Notes: generated from the letters alone by a model not told the origin. Counted from the stretch's first letter, positions 1-9,463 are shown. The stretch is 37,808 nt of DNA from Bacteroidales bacterium (GCA_016342645.1 JAEINX010000033.1:1-37808); one strand, 5' to 3'. Made by a program: numbers and translations.

Positions 1-2
1 AT

Positions 3-182
3 GAAGTTCATGTATCTACGACTTTTAAAAGTATTAGGATTCTTTGTTTTTTCGATAAAAAGGAATTAGTCGTTTTAACCAATTGCTTTCTTAAAAAAAC
101 GCTAAAGACTCCAAGAAAAGAAATTAAAATGGCTGAGAAATTAAAGATTGAATACTTGAACGAAAAATATGGAGGAAAATAA
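3..182 (+). CDS. higB: HigB-like toxin (Gp49/DUF891 family), C-terminal part only
   Basis: An open frame enters from the left edge of the window with no start codon in it and ends at a TAA at 180-182. The visible 59 residues include FFDKKELVVLTNCFLKKT followed by LKTPRKEIKMAE. This is the typical C-terminal half of the phage Gp49-like/HigB family of RelE-fold mRNA-cleaving toxins, in which a hydrophobic strand is followed by the KTxKTPxxEI helix. The stop lies one base before the preferred start of the next gene, an HTH antitoxin, which is the usual toxin-first higBA order. The N-terminal half lies outside the window, so I cannot tell whether the gene is intact. Confidence 0.72.
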   Translation, partial: EVHVSTTFKSIRILCFFDKKELVVLTNCFLKKTLKTPRKEIKMAEKLKIEYLNEKYGGK

Positions 183-183
183 A

Positions 184-474
184 ATGAAAAACATTAGAGA
201 TTTTGAAGATATTTTAATAGAAAAATACGGAGAAAAAGGAACATCTTTAAGAGATAACTACGATACAGATTCTTTAGCTTTCAGACTTGGTGTTATGCTT
301 AAAGAGGCAAGAAATGAGGCAATGATTACTCAAGAAGAATTGGCTCAAAGAACAGGAACAAAAAAAAGTTATATATCGAGAATTGAAAGAGGACAAAGTG
401 ATATTCAAATCTCAACTTATTATAAATTAATTGAAATCGGGTTAGGGAAACATTTAAACATCTCAATTGCATAA
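184..474 (+). CDS. higA: HigA-like antitoxin, XRE-family HTH protein
   Basis: A protein of 96 residues from the ATG at 184. An in-frame ATG at 169 lies inside the toxin gene, but GGAGG at 171-175 sits eight bases before 184, so I prefer 184. The C-terminal two thirds is a Cro/C1-type helix-turn-helix: LGVMLKEARNEAMITQEELA, then TGTKKSYISRIERGQSD. In higBA systems this protein neutralises the toxin and represses the operon. The gene follows the HigB-like gene directly, so they are almost certainly co-transcribed and translationally coupled. There is nothing after it for 130 bases except AT-rich DNA, followed by a receptor gene on the other strand. Confidence 0.82.
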   Translation: MKNIRDFEDILIEKYGEKGTSLRDNYDTDSLAFRLGVMLKEARNEAMITQEELAQRTGTKKSYISRIERGQSDIQISTYYKLIEIGLGKHLNISIA

Positions 475-605
475 AAAATAATTTACATTCGGTAAGAAGT
501 AGGTAGAATTATTTGGAACATCAGCATTAATTATTCTTAGTGTTAGACAATTATAAATTTTTGGAGAATAATATGTCTTTTTAGAGCTAGGGCAATATTT
601 TTTAA

Positions 606-2987
606 TTAAAATTTTATCATTATCCCTACGGTTGGCAAGATAGTTCCCGAATCGTTAGGGACTGATCTTAAAACATAATCGGTTCCTTGATTAACTGTTT
701 TATAGGAACCATCGGGGTTTTTTTCTCTAATTATATAATCTTGGCCTTTATTTTTAAAATTAAGTATATTTTGAATATCAAGATATAGCATCAATGCCCA
801 ATTTTTAAAAAAATAATATTTATCAACTCTAACATCTAATTGATTAAAAGATTTGAAACGAAGTGAGTTGAGTTTGGAATAATTCAAATAGGGCCTCCCT
901 TGGGCATCCCAGGCTTTTATATTTTCCGACAAATTTAAATCGTAAGGAGTATAAGGCAAACCTCCGACAAAGCGCCACTTGAAACCAAATTGCCAATTGC
1001 GTTTAAATCCTTGTGAGCCCGTTATAGTCAATAGGTTTCTACTATCCCACGATGAAGGAATTAATTTGCTTTTAATATTTGTAAAAAGACTTCTTACGAA
1101 AGTATAAGAAGCCAACAAAGTAAATTTTTTATAATTTACACGATTTAAAATTTCAAAACCCACTGCATGTCCTTTGCCTGTAAAAACTGCCGGCGAAGCA
1201 CCTGCCACACTGCTATATTCTGCACCCTCATTTGCAAGGCTTGCACCGCTTGTCAAATCAATGGGATATTGAAAATAGTCTTTATAGAAGGCTTCGGCTG
1301 AGATTAATACTGAAGACGAAAATCTATGTTCGACACCAAAATTATAATGATTTGCACCAATAAATTCGGCAGTTTTTTTATTTACGAGAAAGCCGGAATT
1401 ATTTCTGTAACCAAGCGTAGTGTATGCAGCTTGCTGAAAGTATCGGCCGATTCCGGCGTTTAAAAGCGTTAAATCGGAAATGGAATATGAAAACGATATT
1501 CGCGGCGAAAGTTGTTTAAGAGGATTGGTCGTATTATCGTTATAGTTATTGGCATCAGTTCTAATCCCAAATGATATCAACAATTTTTTATTAAAAAGGT
1601 TTTTTGAAGCTTGAGCCGATAAACCATACTTAAAAACATCAAGCCTTGTCAAATATTTAAAGTTTATCAGGCTGTCATTTGTAAATTCTTTTTGTGTGGT
1701 TGAATTATAATATTTTGCATACTCCAAGTTTAGCCCAAAATTATATTTTATCCCTTTATTATTTAAAACCAATTCATAACGAAATTTATTCTCGGCTTCG
1801 GTTGAGTGGTAGTCAAAACTTTTTTCAAGACTTTCATTATTATCGGGATATTTATAAAATTCATTATTAAGCATATTTCTACTTAACACTATTGTTTGAA
1901 ATCCCTTTTCAAAAAAATGTTTATAAACCGCTCCGAAAGTATAACTCCATTGATTGTTAACAGGAATTTGGCTCAAAATATATTCTTGAGAGGCATCCGG
2001 ATTTTTTATATTCTTATTTAAATCGAAATGATCTAATGAGCCTATACTAATAATTGTCAATTGGTTTTTAGTATTAATATTTGATTTTATTTTCAATTGA
2101 TAATCGCTAAAAGTGGGCAAAAAAGGTAGATCAAGTGCCGAAAACAGAAATTTCAAATACGACCTTCGTACCGAAAAAATATAATTGGTTTTTTTCCCTA
2201 TCGGCCCGTCTATGGTGAAGGCTGCTTCGCTGGCGCCAATTGAAAATTGATAATTAGTTTTGTCGCGGCTACCTTCTTTTTGTCTAAAGTCGAAAATACC
2301 GCTTAAAGCATTATATTTGTTTGCAGGAAATGAACCTGAATAAAAATCGACCGACTGAATAAAATCGGCATTAATAATTCCGATAGGGCCTCCTGAAGCT
2401 CCCTGAGTTGAAAAATGATTTAAGACAGGTATCTCTACGCCGTCAAGAAAAAAGCGGTTTTCGCTTGGGCCACCTCCGCGGATGATTATATCATTTCTAT
2501 AAGCAGGTGTTGAGCCTACTCCCGGAAACGATTGTATAACCCTTGAAATATCTCTATTGCTGCCCGGATTTCCCTCAATTTCTTTTATTCCTATACTTTG
2601 CATTGCCAGAGGTGCTTCGGGTTTTTTTGCGAAAGGATCGATCCCGACAATTACTTCCGAAAGAACTTCTTCCGAGATGTCCAGGCTGATTTCAATAAAA
2701 GGAATATTGTTATTACTGACGAAAATGTCGGGGCTGATCGTTGTTTTATACCCTATAAATGACACTCTGAGCTTGATATATCCGGGTTGTAATCCGCCAA
2801 TTTGAAAACTTCCGTCAGCATTGCTTATAGTTCCCTTTTTAGTTCCAACAACAATAATATTTGCGAAAGGAACAGCTTCATTATTGCTTGCATCCGTAAT
2901 CCGGCCTTTTACCTCTGCCGATTGGCTCGCCAAAATGGATGAAAACAATAATGCAATTATTGTGAAAAGAAAATATTTAATTTTCAT
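606..2987 (-). CDS. TonB-dependent outer-membrane receptor with carboxypeptidase-like N-terminal domain
   Basis: I start it at the ATG at 2987. A TTG four codons upstream is possible but not needed. The product (about 793 residues) begins with a signal peptide (MKIKYFLFTIIALLFSSILA). Next comes a CarboxypepD_reg-like domain (VKGRITDASNNEAVPFANII, about residues 25-105), then a plug domain (SRVIQSFPGVG, IIIRGGGPSENRFFLDGVEI, about 125-230), then a long beta-barrel ending in phenylalanine, the usual OMP assembly signal. It would import a substrate across the outer membrane using TonB energy. No SusD partner lies beside it, so it is not a SusC/D glycan pair. Its substrate cannot be read from the sequence. 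It stands alone and is divergent from the epimerase gene. Confidence 0.88.
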   Translation of the reverse strand: MKIKYFLFTIIALLFSSILASQSAEVKGRITDASNNEAVPFANIIVVGTKKGTISNADGSFQIGGLQPGYIKLRVSFIGYKTTISPDIFVSNNNIPFIEISLDISEEVLSEVIVGIDPFAKKPEAPLAMQSIGIKEIEGNPGSNRDISRVIQSFPGVGSTPAYRNDIIIRGGGPSENRFFLDGVEIPVLNHFSTQGASGGPIGIINADFIQSVDFYSGSFPANKYNALSGIFDFRQKEGSRDKTNYQFSIGASEAAFTIDGPIGKKTNYIFSVRRSYLKFLFSALDLPFLPTFSDYQLKIKSNINTKNQLTIISIGSLDHFDLNKNIKNPDASQEYILSQIPVNNQWSYTFGAVYKHFFEKGFQTIVLSRNMLNNEFYKYPDNNESLEKSFDYHSTEAENKFRYELVLNNKGIKYNFGLNLEYAKYYNSTTQKEFTNDSLINFKYLTRLDVFKYGLSAQASKNLFNKKLLISFGIRTDANNYNDNTTNPLKQLSPRISFSYSISDLTLLNAGIGRYFQQAAYTTLGYRNNSGFLVNKKTAEFIGANHYNFGVEHRFSSSVLISAEAFYKDYFQYPIDLTSGASLANEGAEYSSVAGASPAVFTGKGHAVGFEILNRVNYKKFTLLASYTFVRSLFTNIKSKLIPSSWDSRNLLTITGSQGFKRNWQFGFKWRFVGGLPYTPYDLNLSENIKAWDAQGRPYLNYSKLNSLRFKSFNQLDVRVDKYYFFKNWALMLYLDIQNILNFKNKGQDYIIREKNPDGSYKTVNQGTDYVLRSVPNDSGTILPTVGIMIKF

Positions 2988-3091
2988 TTTATTTATCAAT
3001 TCTATTTGCTGCTTTATTCAATTTTAAATAATTAATACGTATTTTTACAAACTTAACAAAAATTTAATACATAATCGAATTTTGCATTATT

Positions 3092-3994
3092 ATGGCTAAT
3101 ATTTTAATTACAGGAGGAACAGGTTTAATTGGAAAGGCAGTTTGCAACTTATTGAAAAGTAAATCATACAATGTTGCAGTTTTGTCAAGAAATAAAGAGG
3201 TTGAAGGAGTAAAATCGTTTTATTGGGATTACCAAAATGGGATATTAGATGAAGAAGCGATAGAATTTGCCGATGTTATTGTTCATTTGGCCGGCGAAAA
3301 TATTTCAAATAAGCGATGGAATAAAACCCAAAAACAAATAATATTCGACAGCAGAATTAAAACTGCTGATTTGCTTTTTGCAAAAACCGAAAAAGCAAAA
3401 AGCAAACCGCATGGCTTTATCTCAACATCGGCCATAGCATATTACGGGACCGAAACTTGCGATAAAATTTTCACTGAAAACGACGGGCCGGGAGAGGGTT
3501 TTTTGCCGCAAACTGTTATGGCTTGGGAGAAAAGTGTTGACAAATTTTCTAAACTCGGTATAAGAACCTTAAAGTTTAGAACCGGAGTCGTGTTGTCAAA
3601 AACCGGAGGTGCTTTTGAAAAAATGTCGGCTCCCGTAAAATTGGGCTTGGGAGCAGCTTTGGGAACAGGCAAACAATATATTCCTTGGATAGAAATTTCA
3701 GATTTGGCAGAAATGTTTTTGTTTGCAATTGAAAACAATAAGTTAAACGCTGTTTATAATGCTGTTGCTCCCAATTATATTAACAATTATGATTTTATGA
3801 AAATTCTTGCTTCCTCAATGAATAAAGCTTTATTTATGCCAAATATACCGGCATTCATTATTAAATTGTTATATGGCGAAATGTCGGTAATACTTTTGGA
3901 GGGAAGCAGAATTTCTTCTGAAAAAATTCAATCGGCTGGTTTTGATTTTAAGTTCAAAAATGTTGAGGATGTTGTAAAAGGATTTTTCAGTTGA
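3092..3994 (+). CDS. TIGR01777-family SDR epimerase (YfcH-like)
   Basis: A 300-residue protein of the extended short-chain dehydrogenase/reductase type. The N-terminus MANILITGGTGLIGKAV carries the GxxGxxG dinucleotide-binding loop. VIVHLAGENISNKRW at about residues 63-77 is the signature of the TIGR01777/SDR39U1 group (E. coli YfcH). STSAIAYYGT and ENDGPGEGFLPQTVMAWE follow, and the C-terminal domain (DUF1731-like) ends with DVVKGFF. The true substrate of this family is unknown. The gene stands alone, divergent from a receptor gene and followed by a 500-base gene-free stretch. Length is normal for the family. Confidence 0.9.
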   Translation: MANILITGGTGLIGKAVCNLLKSKSYNVAVLSRNKEVEGVKSFYWDYQNGILDEEAIEFADVIVHLAGENISNKRWNKTQKQIIFDSRIKTADLLFAKTEKAKSKPHGFISTSAIAYYGTETCDKIFTENDGPGEGFLPQTVMAWEKSVDKFSKLGIRTLKFRTGVVLSKTGGAFEKMSAPVKLGLGAALGTGKQYIPWIEISDLAEMFLFAIENNKLNAVYNAVAPNYINNYDFMKILASSMNKALFMPNIPAFIIKLLYGEMSVILLEGSRISSEKIQSAGFDFKFKNVEDVVKGFFS

Positions 3995-4435
3995 GATTAA
4001 TAATTTTTCAACTTAACTTGTGGTCTTATTTTTTGGGAGTATTATATAGAACCTTATTAGACTAAGAATAATTGCTCATCGTTCTCATTTTGTTTAAATA
4101 TTCTCGTTTCATTAAATTATAAAATTCTGACAAACAATTTTTAATAAACCTTTTTCAAAAAGTTAAGAGGAAAAACCAAACTTAAAACAAAAAACTTGAA
4201 AATTCTTTTTTTAAGATACTCGCATCATCAGTAATTAAGAGTCTGATATTTTAGCTTTTATAGCTTTACAATAATAGAATTCAAAAAAACTTTAAATTAA
4301 TTCAAATAGTTTTTAACATTTTTTTTAATTATTATGTGAATCATCTGTCTGTTTATCTTATTATTATCTTGTCATGAGTCAATACTTGTAACAAAATGTT
4401 AATAATTATTAATTTTTTAAAAAATAAATAATATA
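3995..4435. other. Long AT-rich intergenic stretch
   Basis: About 440 bases without a convincing reading frame on either strand. It contains a short near-palindrome around 4148-4166 (CTTTTTCAAAAAG) and a repeated TAGCTTT at 4254-4272. I see no tRNA, hairpin terminator or conserved riboswitch core. It probably holds the leader and upstream control region of the large receptor at 4495. Confidence 0.4.
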
Positions 4436-4443
4436 TATTTTTG
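4436..4443 (+). promoter_or_regulatory. Probable -7 box of the Oar-like receptor gene
   Basis: TATTTTTG matches the Bacteroidota -7 consensus TAnnTTTG and lies about 50 bases before the ATG at 4495. I find no TTG at the correct distance upstream, so this promoter may be weak or need an activator. Confidence 0.45.
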
Positions 4444-4494
4444 TACTTAAGAAAAATATTGAAAATTTTTATTAAACACTAAAATTAATTGCTT

Positions 4495-7400
4495 ATGAAA
4501 AAAACAAACAAATTATTAATGATTGCAGCATTAGTATTATTCTCTGTTGCAACTTTCGGACAAAGCGTTACAACTGCAGGTATTACCGGAAAAGTTACTG
4601 ATGTCGAAGGTGAAGGTTTGATTGGGGCAACCATTATGGTTGTTGAAGAGTCAACAGGAACAATGTATGGTACAATTACAGATGTAAAAGGTTACTATCG
4701 TATTCCAAATATGAATATTGGTGGACCTTATAAAATTACTTTTTCTTATATAGGTTTTAAACCCTTTGAAAAAGATAATGTTTATCTTACTTTAGGCCAA
4801 ACACTGAGAATTAATTCAACTTTGAGTGAGACAGAATTAGAATTGGAAGGTGTTGAAGTTATTGCCTATACGAATGATATTTTCGATGGAAACAGAACCG
4901 GTGCTGAAACGGTTGTGTCAAAAGGCGAAATTCAAGAAATGCCCACATTAACAAGAAGTTTATCAGACTATATTAGATTAACTCCTCAGTCTTCAATAAC
5001 CGGAGGAGGTGGAATATCTATTGCCGGTATGAATAATAGGTATAATACTATTTCTATTGATGGTGCTGTTAATAATGATGTATTTGGATTAGCCGCTTCC
5101 GGAACAAATGGAGGCCAGACAGGTGCAACGGCAATTTCTATGGATGCAATTGATGAATTTCAAATTGTTCTTGCTCCTTACGATGTTAGACAAGGTGGCT
5201 TTGCAGGAGCAAGTATCAATGCTGTTACGAGAAGGGGAACCAATAATTTTGATGGTTCAGCATATTTTTTATATAGAAACCAAAATTTCGCCGGTAAAAC
5301 TCCGGGTAAAATTGAAGTTGATGAGAGAAAAAAACTCGAAGATTTTACAGCTAAGACTTATGGTTTAAGAATTGGAGGCCCAATAATCGAAAACAAATTA
5401 TTCTTCTTCTTAAGCGCTGAGTTTCAAAGAGAGGAAACTCCGCAACCTTACAACCTTTCAGAATATAAAGGAGACACAGATTTAGAAGGTTTAAATTCAT
5501 TGGCAAATAAAATAAGATCATACGGATATGATCCGGGTAGCTTCCTTGATAAAATAGTTAAGCTTAATAGTGATAAAATTCTCGCAAGAATTGATTGGAA
5601 TATTAATGAGCATCACAAATTAATGCTACGACACAGTTACGTTAAAAGTACATCAACTGATCCTTATAGATCATCGACCACACAAATATACTTCAAAAAT
5701 TATGGAGAGTATTTCCCAAGTACAACCAATTCATTTGCTGCTGAATTAAAAAGTAATTGGAATAAATGTTCTAATGACTTAATTATAGGCTATACTACTG
5801 TTAGAGATAATAGGGATCCGATTGGCGATAAATTTCCTGCTGTTCAAATATATGATGGGCAAGGAACTATATTTTTTGGCTCAGAACCTTATTCAACAGG
5901 TAACCAGCTTAATCAGGACATTCTTACTATTAATGAAAACTTTACATTATACAAAGGAGCTCATACTGTAACATTTGGTGCTACAGGTGAACTTAGCAAA
6001 ACATATAATTTATTCATGCGTAAAGCATTTGGTGAATACAGGTTTGCTTCGTTAGACGATTTCCTTAACAATGAAACAGTGTCTGCTTTACAATATGAAA
6101 GAGGATATTCATTGATAGATGATATTGTTGGTGACGGTTCAGCAGCAGCAGCTGATTTTCGCACTTTGAAAGTTGGATTACACATTCAAGATGAATGGTT
6201 ACTTAACGACAACTTCAAAATTACTGCGGGTGTAAGATTTGAAGTTCCATATTATTTAGATCAACCAAACGCACATGGGTATGAATCTGTATGGAAAGGA
6301 TTTAATGATACTACCTTAGCTAAAATCGAAGCTTATGGCTATAACATGCAAGGAGCTGAAGCGGGTAAAATGCCTAAATCACAACTGATGATTAACCCAA
6401 GACTTGGATTCAACTGGGATGTTAAGGGAGATCAAACATGTCAAGTTCGTGGAGGTATTGGAACTTTTACAAGTCGTTTGCCACTTGTTTGGCCTGGTGG
6501 AGCATATACCAATAATGGTGTAACTGTCGGTGGAGTATATTATAAGAGCTCATGGGGATTACCAATTATGTTTAGGCCTAAATGGAATAACCAATACACA
6601 GCTCAAGATTTTGGACAAACTGATCCAATACCATCCGGACAAATGGACCTTTTTGCTAAGGATTTCAAATACCCACAAATACTCAGAACAAGCCTTGCTG
6701 TTGATAAAAAATTGCCATGGGGATTAACCGGTACTGTTGAGGCAATATATACAAAAATCATTAACAATGTGCTTTATGAAAATGTAAATGAAACACCGGC
6801 AGATGGTGATTACTTAACCGGTACACCTGATCACAGGCCAATTTATCCGGGGTCTAAAATTGAATCTGCTTACACAAGAATTATTCTCGGTACAAATACA
6901 AATTTGGGATATGCTTATGATTTAACATTCCAATTATCTAAACAAGAAACTAAAGGTTTTTCAGGAAGTATTGCTTATACCTTTGGTCGTTCAATGGGAG
7001 TTAATGATGGTACTTCATCACAAAACTCATCACAATGGAGATATATGGAGAATGTTAAAGGTCTAAACCATCTCAGTCTTACTTATTCAGACTTCGATCT
7101 TGGATCTAGAGTTATCGCATTCTTAGCATACCGTAAAGAATATGCAAATCATTTTGGAACGTCTGTAAGTTTATACTTTAATGGAGAATCAGGACAAAGA
7201 TATTCTTATGTTTACAATGATTATGGTGATTTAAACGGTGAAGGAGAAAATGCAGGTAACCTAATTTATATTCCAAAAACTCAAAACGATATTACTTTGG
7301 TTGATATTGGTGCTCCGGGTGATGAAGATTATGTTTCGGCAGACCACCAATGGAATAATTTGAACTCTTTAATTGAAAGCGATAAATACCTCAAAAATCA

Positions 7401-7761
7401 TCGTGGTGATTACGCAGAAAGAAATGGTGCAAGACTACCATTTGTTGGCACATTCGATCTAAGAGTAGCTCAGGATTTTTATATAAATGTCGGTAAATCC
7501 GTCAATACCTTACAAGTGTCTTTTGATATTTTCAACTTTGCTAACTTTTTAAACAAAGATTGGGGCACAAAAAGATATATAACAAATGATGCCTATCAAT
7601 TAATCCAATTTAAAGGATTTGAAGATGATGGCACTACTCCAAAATTTAATTACACCGGACCTACTGATGTTGATGATATTTATAGTATTGATGATGCCGG
7701 TGTGTTTAGCTCAAGATGGCAAGCACAAATTGGTATTCGTTACATCTTCGGAAAACAATAA
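4495..7761 (+). CDS. Large Oar-like TonB-dependent receptor
   Basis: The ATG at 4495 is preferred over an in-frame TTG at 4489; it gives 1088 residues. A signal peptide (MKKTNKLLMIAALVLFSVAT, cut after FGQ) is followed by a CarboxypepD_reg-like domain (ITGKVTDVEGEGLIGATI, about residues 30-115). The plug (about 125-245) contains SLSDYIRLTPQSS, NRYNTISIDGA and DEFQIVLAPYDVRQGGFAGA, then INAVTRRGTNNFDGSAYF, which opens the barrel. This arrangement and length match the Oar group of TonB-dependent receptors rather than SusC, and no SusD gene is nearby. The substrate is unknown; Oar relatives have been linked to protein secretion and surface remodelling in other phyla. A strong terminator follows the gene, so it is probably monocistronic. 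Confidence 0.88.
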   Translation: MKKTNKLLMIAALVLFSVATFGQSVTTAGITGKVTDVEGEGLIGATIMVVEESTGTMYGTITDVKGYYRIPNMNIGGPYKITFSYIGFKPFEKDNVYLTLGQTLRINSTLSETELELEGVEVIAYTNDIFDGNRTGAETVVSKGEIQEMPTLTRSLSDYIRLTPQSSITGGGGISIAGMNNRYNTISIDGAVNNDVFGLAASGTNGGQTGATAISMDAIDEFQIVLAPYDVRQGGFAGASINAVTRRGTNNFDGSAYFLYRNQNFAGKTPGKIEVDERKKLEDFTAKTYGLRIGGPIIENKLFFFLSAEFQREETPQPYNLSEYKGDTDLEGLNSLANKIRSYGYDPGSFLDKIVKLNSDKILARIDWNINEHHKLMLRHSYVKSTSTDPYRSSTTQIYFKNYGEYFPSTTNSFAAELKSNWNKCSNDLIIGYTTVRDNRDPIGDKFPAVQIYDGQGTIFFGSEPYSTGNQLNQDILTINENFTLYKGAHTVTFGATGELSKTYNLFMRKAFGEYRFASLDDFLNNETVSALQYERGYSLIDDIVGDGSAAAADFRTLKVGLHIQDEWLLNDNFKITAGVRFEVPYYLDQPNAHGYESVWKGFNDTTLAKIEAYGYNMQGAEAGKMPKSQLMINPRLGFNWDVKGDQTCQVRGGIGTFTSRLPLVWPGGAYTNNGVTVGGVYYKSSWGLPIMFRPKWNNQYTAQDFGQTDPIPSGQMDLFAKDFKYPQILRTSLAVDKKLPWGLTGTVEAIYTKIINNVLYENVNETPADGDYLTGTPDHRPIYPGSKIESAYTRIILGTNTNLGYAYDLTFQLSKQETKGFSGSIAYTFGRSMGVNDGTSSQNSSQWRYMENVKGLNHLSLTYSDFDLGSRVIAFLAYRKEYANHFGTSVSLYFNGESGQRYSYVYNDYGDLNGEGENAGNLIYIPKTQNDITLVDIGAPGDEDYVSADHQWNNLNSLIESDKYLKNHRGDYAERNGARLPFVGTFDLRVAQDFYINVGKSVNTLQVSFDIFNFANFLNKDWGTKRYITNDAYQLIQFKGFEDDGTTPKFNYTGPTDVDDIYSIDDAGVFSSRWQAQIGIRYIFGKQ

Positions 7762-7780
7762 TCTGACAAATCAGAATAAT

Positions 7781-7813
7781 AAAGGCCGCTTCATACGAAG
7801 TGGCTTTTTTTTT
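7781..7813 (+). terminator. Rho-independent terminator after the Oar-like receptor
   Basis: AAAGGCCGCTTC, a four-base ATAC loop, then GAAGTGGCTTT form a 12-bp stem (two G-T pairs) that runs straight into a T tract at 7805-7813. Confidence 0.9.
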
Positions 7814-7814
7814 G

Positions 7815-7822
7815 TATTTTTG
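7815..7822 (+). promoter_or_regulatory. Probable -7 box of the ENPP-like phosphodiesterase gene
   Basis: TATTTTTG matches TAnnTTTG and starts two bases after the T tract of the preceding terminator, about 15 bases before the ATG at 7837. Any upstream element would lie inside the terminator hairpin, and no clear TTG is seen there. Confidence 0.4.
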
Positions 7823-7836
7823 AAAAAAATAATCTA

Positions 7837-9066
7837 ATGAAAAAGCATAATAATCTAACTTTTTTTAGTATAATTTTAATTTTAATATTGGGTTTTACCT
7901 ATTCTTGTAAAAACTTAAAGCAAGCAAAAGAGGAACCTTATGTTGTAATGCTTTCTGTTGACGGTTTTCGGTGGGATTACCCCGATAAAGTCCCAACTCC
8001 AAACCTTGATTATATTGCCGAAAACGGTGTTAAAGCAAAATCATTAAAGCCCTCATTCCCGACAAAAACCTTTCCAAATCATTATTCCATGGCAACGGGT
8101 TTATATCCCGATCATCACGGAATTGTCTTAAATAGTTTTTACGATGAAGAAATGGATAAGTATTATGAAATACGAAATCGTGAAGCAGTTGAAAACCCTG
8201 ATTTCTATGAAGGAGAACCAATTTGGGTTACAGCAGAAAATCAGGATGTAATCTCGGCTTCATATTTTTGGGTGGGTTCGGAAGCTGCCGTAAACGGTGT
8301 TAGCCCGACTTATTGGAAAAAGTACGACCATTATTTTCCTTTCGAGCAAAGAATAGATAGTGTAATTGCATGGTTACAACTCCCCGAAAAAGAAAGGCCT
8401 CACTTAATTTTATGGTATATTCACGAACCCGATAATATTGGCCATCGTTTTGGCCCCGACAGCAAAGAAATTGAAAATTGTGTTGTTTACCTTGATAGCT
8501 TGATTGGAGTTTTTATTACAAAAATCGAAGAATTACCTTATAATGATAAAATTAACATAATAGTAACTTCCGATCATGGAATGTGTTCTATAAGTAAAGA
8601 TAGAACTGTTTATTTACAGGATTATGTTGATAAGAAATGGATTGATATCATTCAAGGATATAATCCTAACTATAATATCAAAGCAAAAGATGAATTTTAT
8701 GATACTTTATATGCAGTTCTAAAAACTATTCCTCATATTAAAGCATGGAAAAATACCGAAGTTCCCGAAAAATTTCATTACGGAACTCATCCTCGGGTGA
8801 TGGATTTTGTTGTACTTGCCGACAGTAGTTGGAGCATTCGTCTTGAAGGTGAAAAAGCAAAAGACGGAGGAACTCATGGTTACGATAATACTAATACTGA
8901 TATGCATGCGATTTTTTATGCTTATGGTCCTGATTTTAAAAAAGGATATTTTCAGAATACTTTTAATAATGTTGATCTATATCCTTTGATTGCAAATATT
9001 TTGGATTTAGAACCTGCGAGAATTGACGGGAAATTTGAGAATGTTAAAATGATGTTGGTTGAGTAA
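7837..9066 (+). CDS. ENPP-type nucleotide pyrophosphatase/phosphodiesterase lipoprotein
   Basis: A 409-residue alkaline-phosphatase-superfamily enzyme of the type I phosphodiesterase/nucleotide pyrophosphatase group. The N-terminus is a lipoprotein signal ending in GFTYSC (Cys24), so it is probably membrane anchored. All the expected active-site blocks are present: SVDGFRWDY (metal Asp42), FPTKTFPNHYSMATGLYP (nucleophile Thr78), HEPDNIGHRFGP (metal Asp and His), TSDHGM (metal Asp and His) and GGTHGYDN (metal His). It should hydrolyse phosphodiester or pyrophosphate bonds in nucleotides or related substrates outside the inner membrane. It lies after a receptor gene but has a terminator in between, so any functional link is inference. 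Confidence 0.9.
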   Translation: MKKHNNLTFFSIILILILGFTYSCKNLKQAKEEPYVVMLSVDGFRWDYPDKVPTPNLDYIAENGVKAKSLKPSFPTKTFPNHYSMATGLYPDHHGIVLNSFYDEEMDKYYEIRNREAVENPDFYEGEPIWVTAENQDVISASYFWVGSEAAVNGVSPTYWKKYDHYFPFEQRIDSVIAWLQLPEKERPHLILWYIHEPDNIGHRFGPDSKEIENCVVYLDSLIGVFITKIEELPYNDKINIIVTSDHGMCSISKDRTVYLQDYVDKKWIDIIQGYNPNYNIKAKDEFYDTLYAVLKTIPHIKAWKNTEVPEKFHYGTHPRVMDFVVLADSSWSIRLEGEKAKDGGTHGYDNTNTDMHAIFYAYGPDFKKGYFQNTFNNVDLYPLIANILDLEPARIDGKFENVKMMLVE

Positions 9067-9114
9067 AATAAGGAATATGGGAAATAATGGTAAATCAATT
9101 AATTGAATTTATTG

Positions 9115-9122
9115 TATTTTTG
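9115..9122 (+). promoter_or_regulatory. Probable -7 box of the TumE-like module
   Basis: TATTTTTG (TAnnTTTG) lies 23 bases before the ATG at 9146. There is no TTG at a 19-21 base spacing, so only half of the consensus is seen. Confidence 0.4.
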
Positions 9123-9145
9123 TAATAAATTAGAAAATTAGAATT

Positions 9146-9463
9146 ATGCATCAGAATCAGCTAAATACTGAACAAATACAACAGTTATTAAACCCTCTAA
9201 TTATTTCCGGTATTTATAAAAACCAAGTAAGTGCTTTAAATGATATTATCCTTGAATTCATAAAGAACAAACTTAAGGCATATAAAACAATAATAGAAAA
9301 GCTTGAACTCAAATATAATATAGACTTTAATGGTTTTACCATTAAGATAAAAAATATTGCATCCATAACAGAGGAAGATGACTGGATGGATTGGAAAGCT
9401 GCATTAGAAATGAAGGAAGCATGGTCTAAAACTCTAAAATCTGTGATGAAAAATGCAAATTGA
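9146..9463 (+). CDS. Small protein, putative antitoxin partner of the TumE-like protein
   Basis: A 105-residue protein with no motif that I can assign firmly. It is predicted to be mostly helical, with a central charged helix (FIKNKLKAYKTIIEKLELKY) and an acidic, tryptophan-rich C-terminal segment (TEEDDWMDWKAALEMKEAW). It overlaps the next gene by 11 bases, a sign of translational coupling. Because the next protein has TumE/DUF6516 toxin motifs, the position suggests the cognate antitoxin. There is no clear helix-turn-helix, unlike the antitoxin of the characterised TumE/TumA system. The antitoxin call rests on context alone. Confidence 0.6.
   Translation: MHQNQLNTEQIQQLLNPLIISGIYKNQVSALNDIILEFIKNKLKAYKTIIEKLELKYNIDFNGFTIKIKNIASITEEDDWMDWKAALEMKEAWSKTLKSVMKNAN

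Noticed and set aside
2557-3027. Two plus-strand open frames of 82 and 68 codons
   Set aside because: They lie wholly or mostly opposite the N-terminal part of the receptor gene, have no recognisable family and are explained as antisense shadows.
5108-6727. Overlapping frames of 65-86 codons inside the Oar-like receptor
   Set aside because: They are alternate frames of a clearly coding sequence, with biased composition and no ribosome site.
606-7761. SusC/SusD-type polysaccharide-utilisation locus
   Set aside because: Two TonB-dependent receptors are present but no SusD lipoprotein, glycoside hydrolase or carbohydrate sensor lies next to them.
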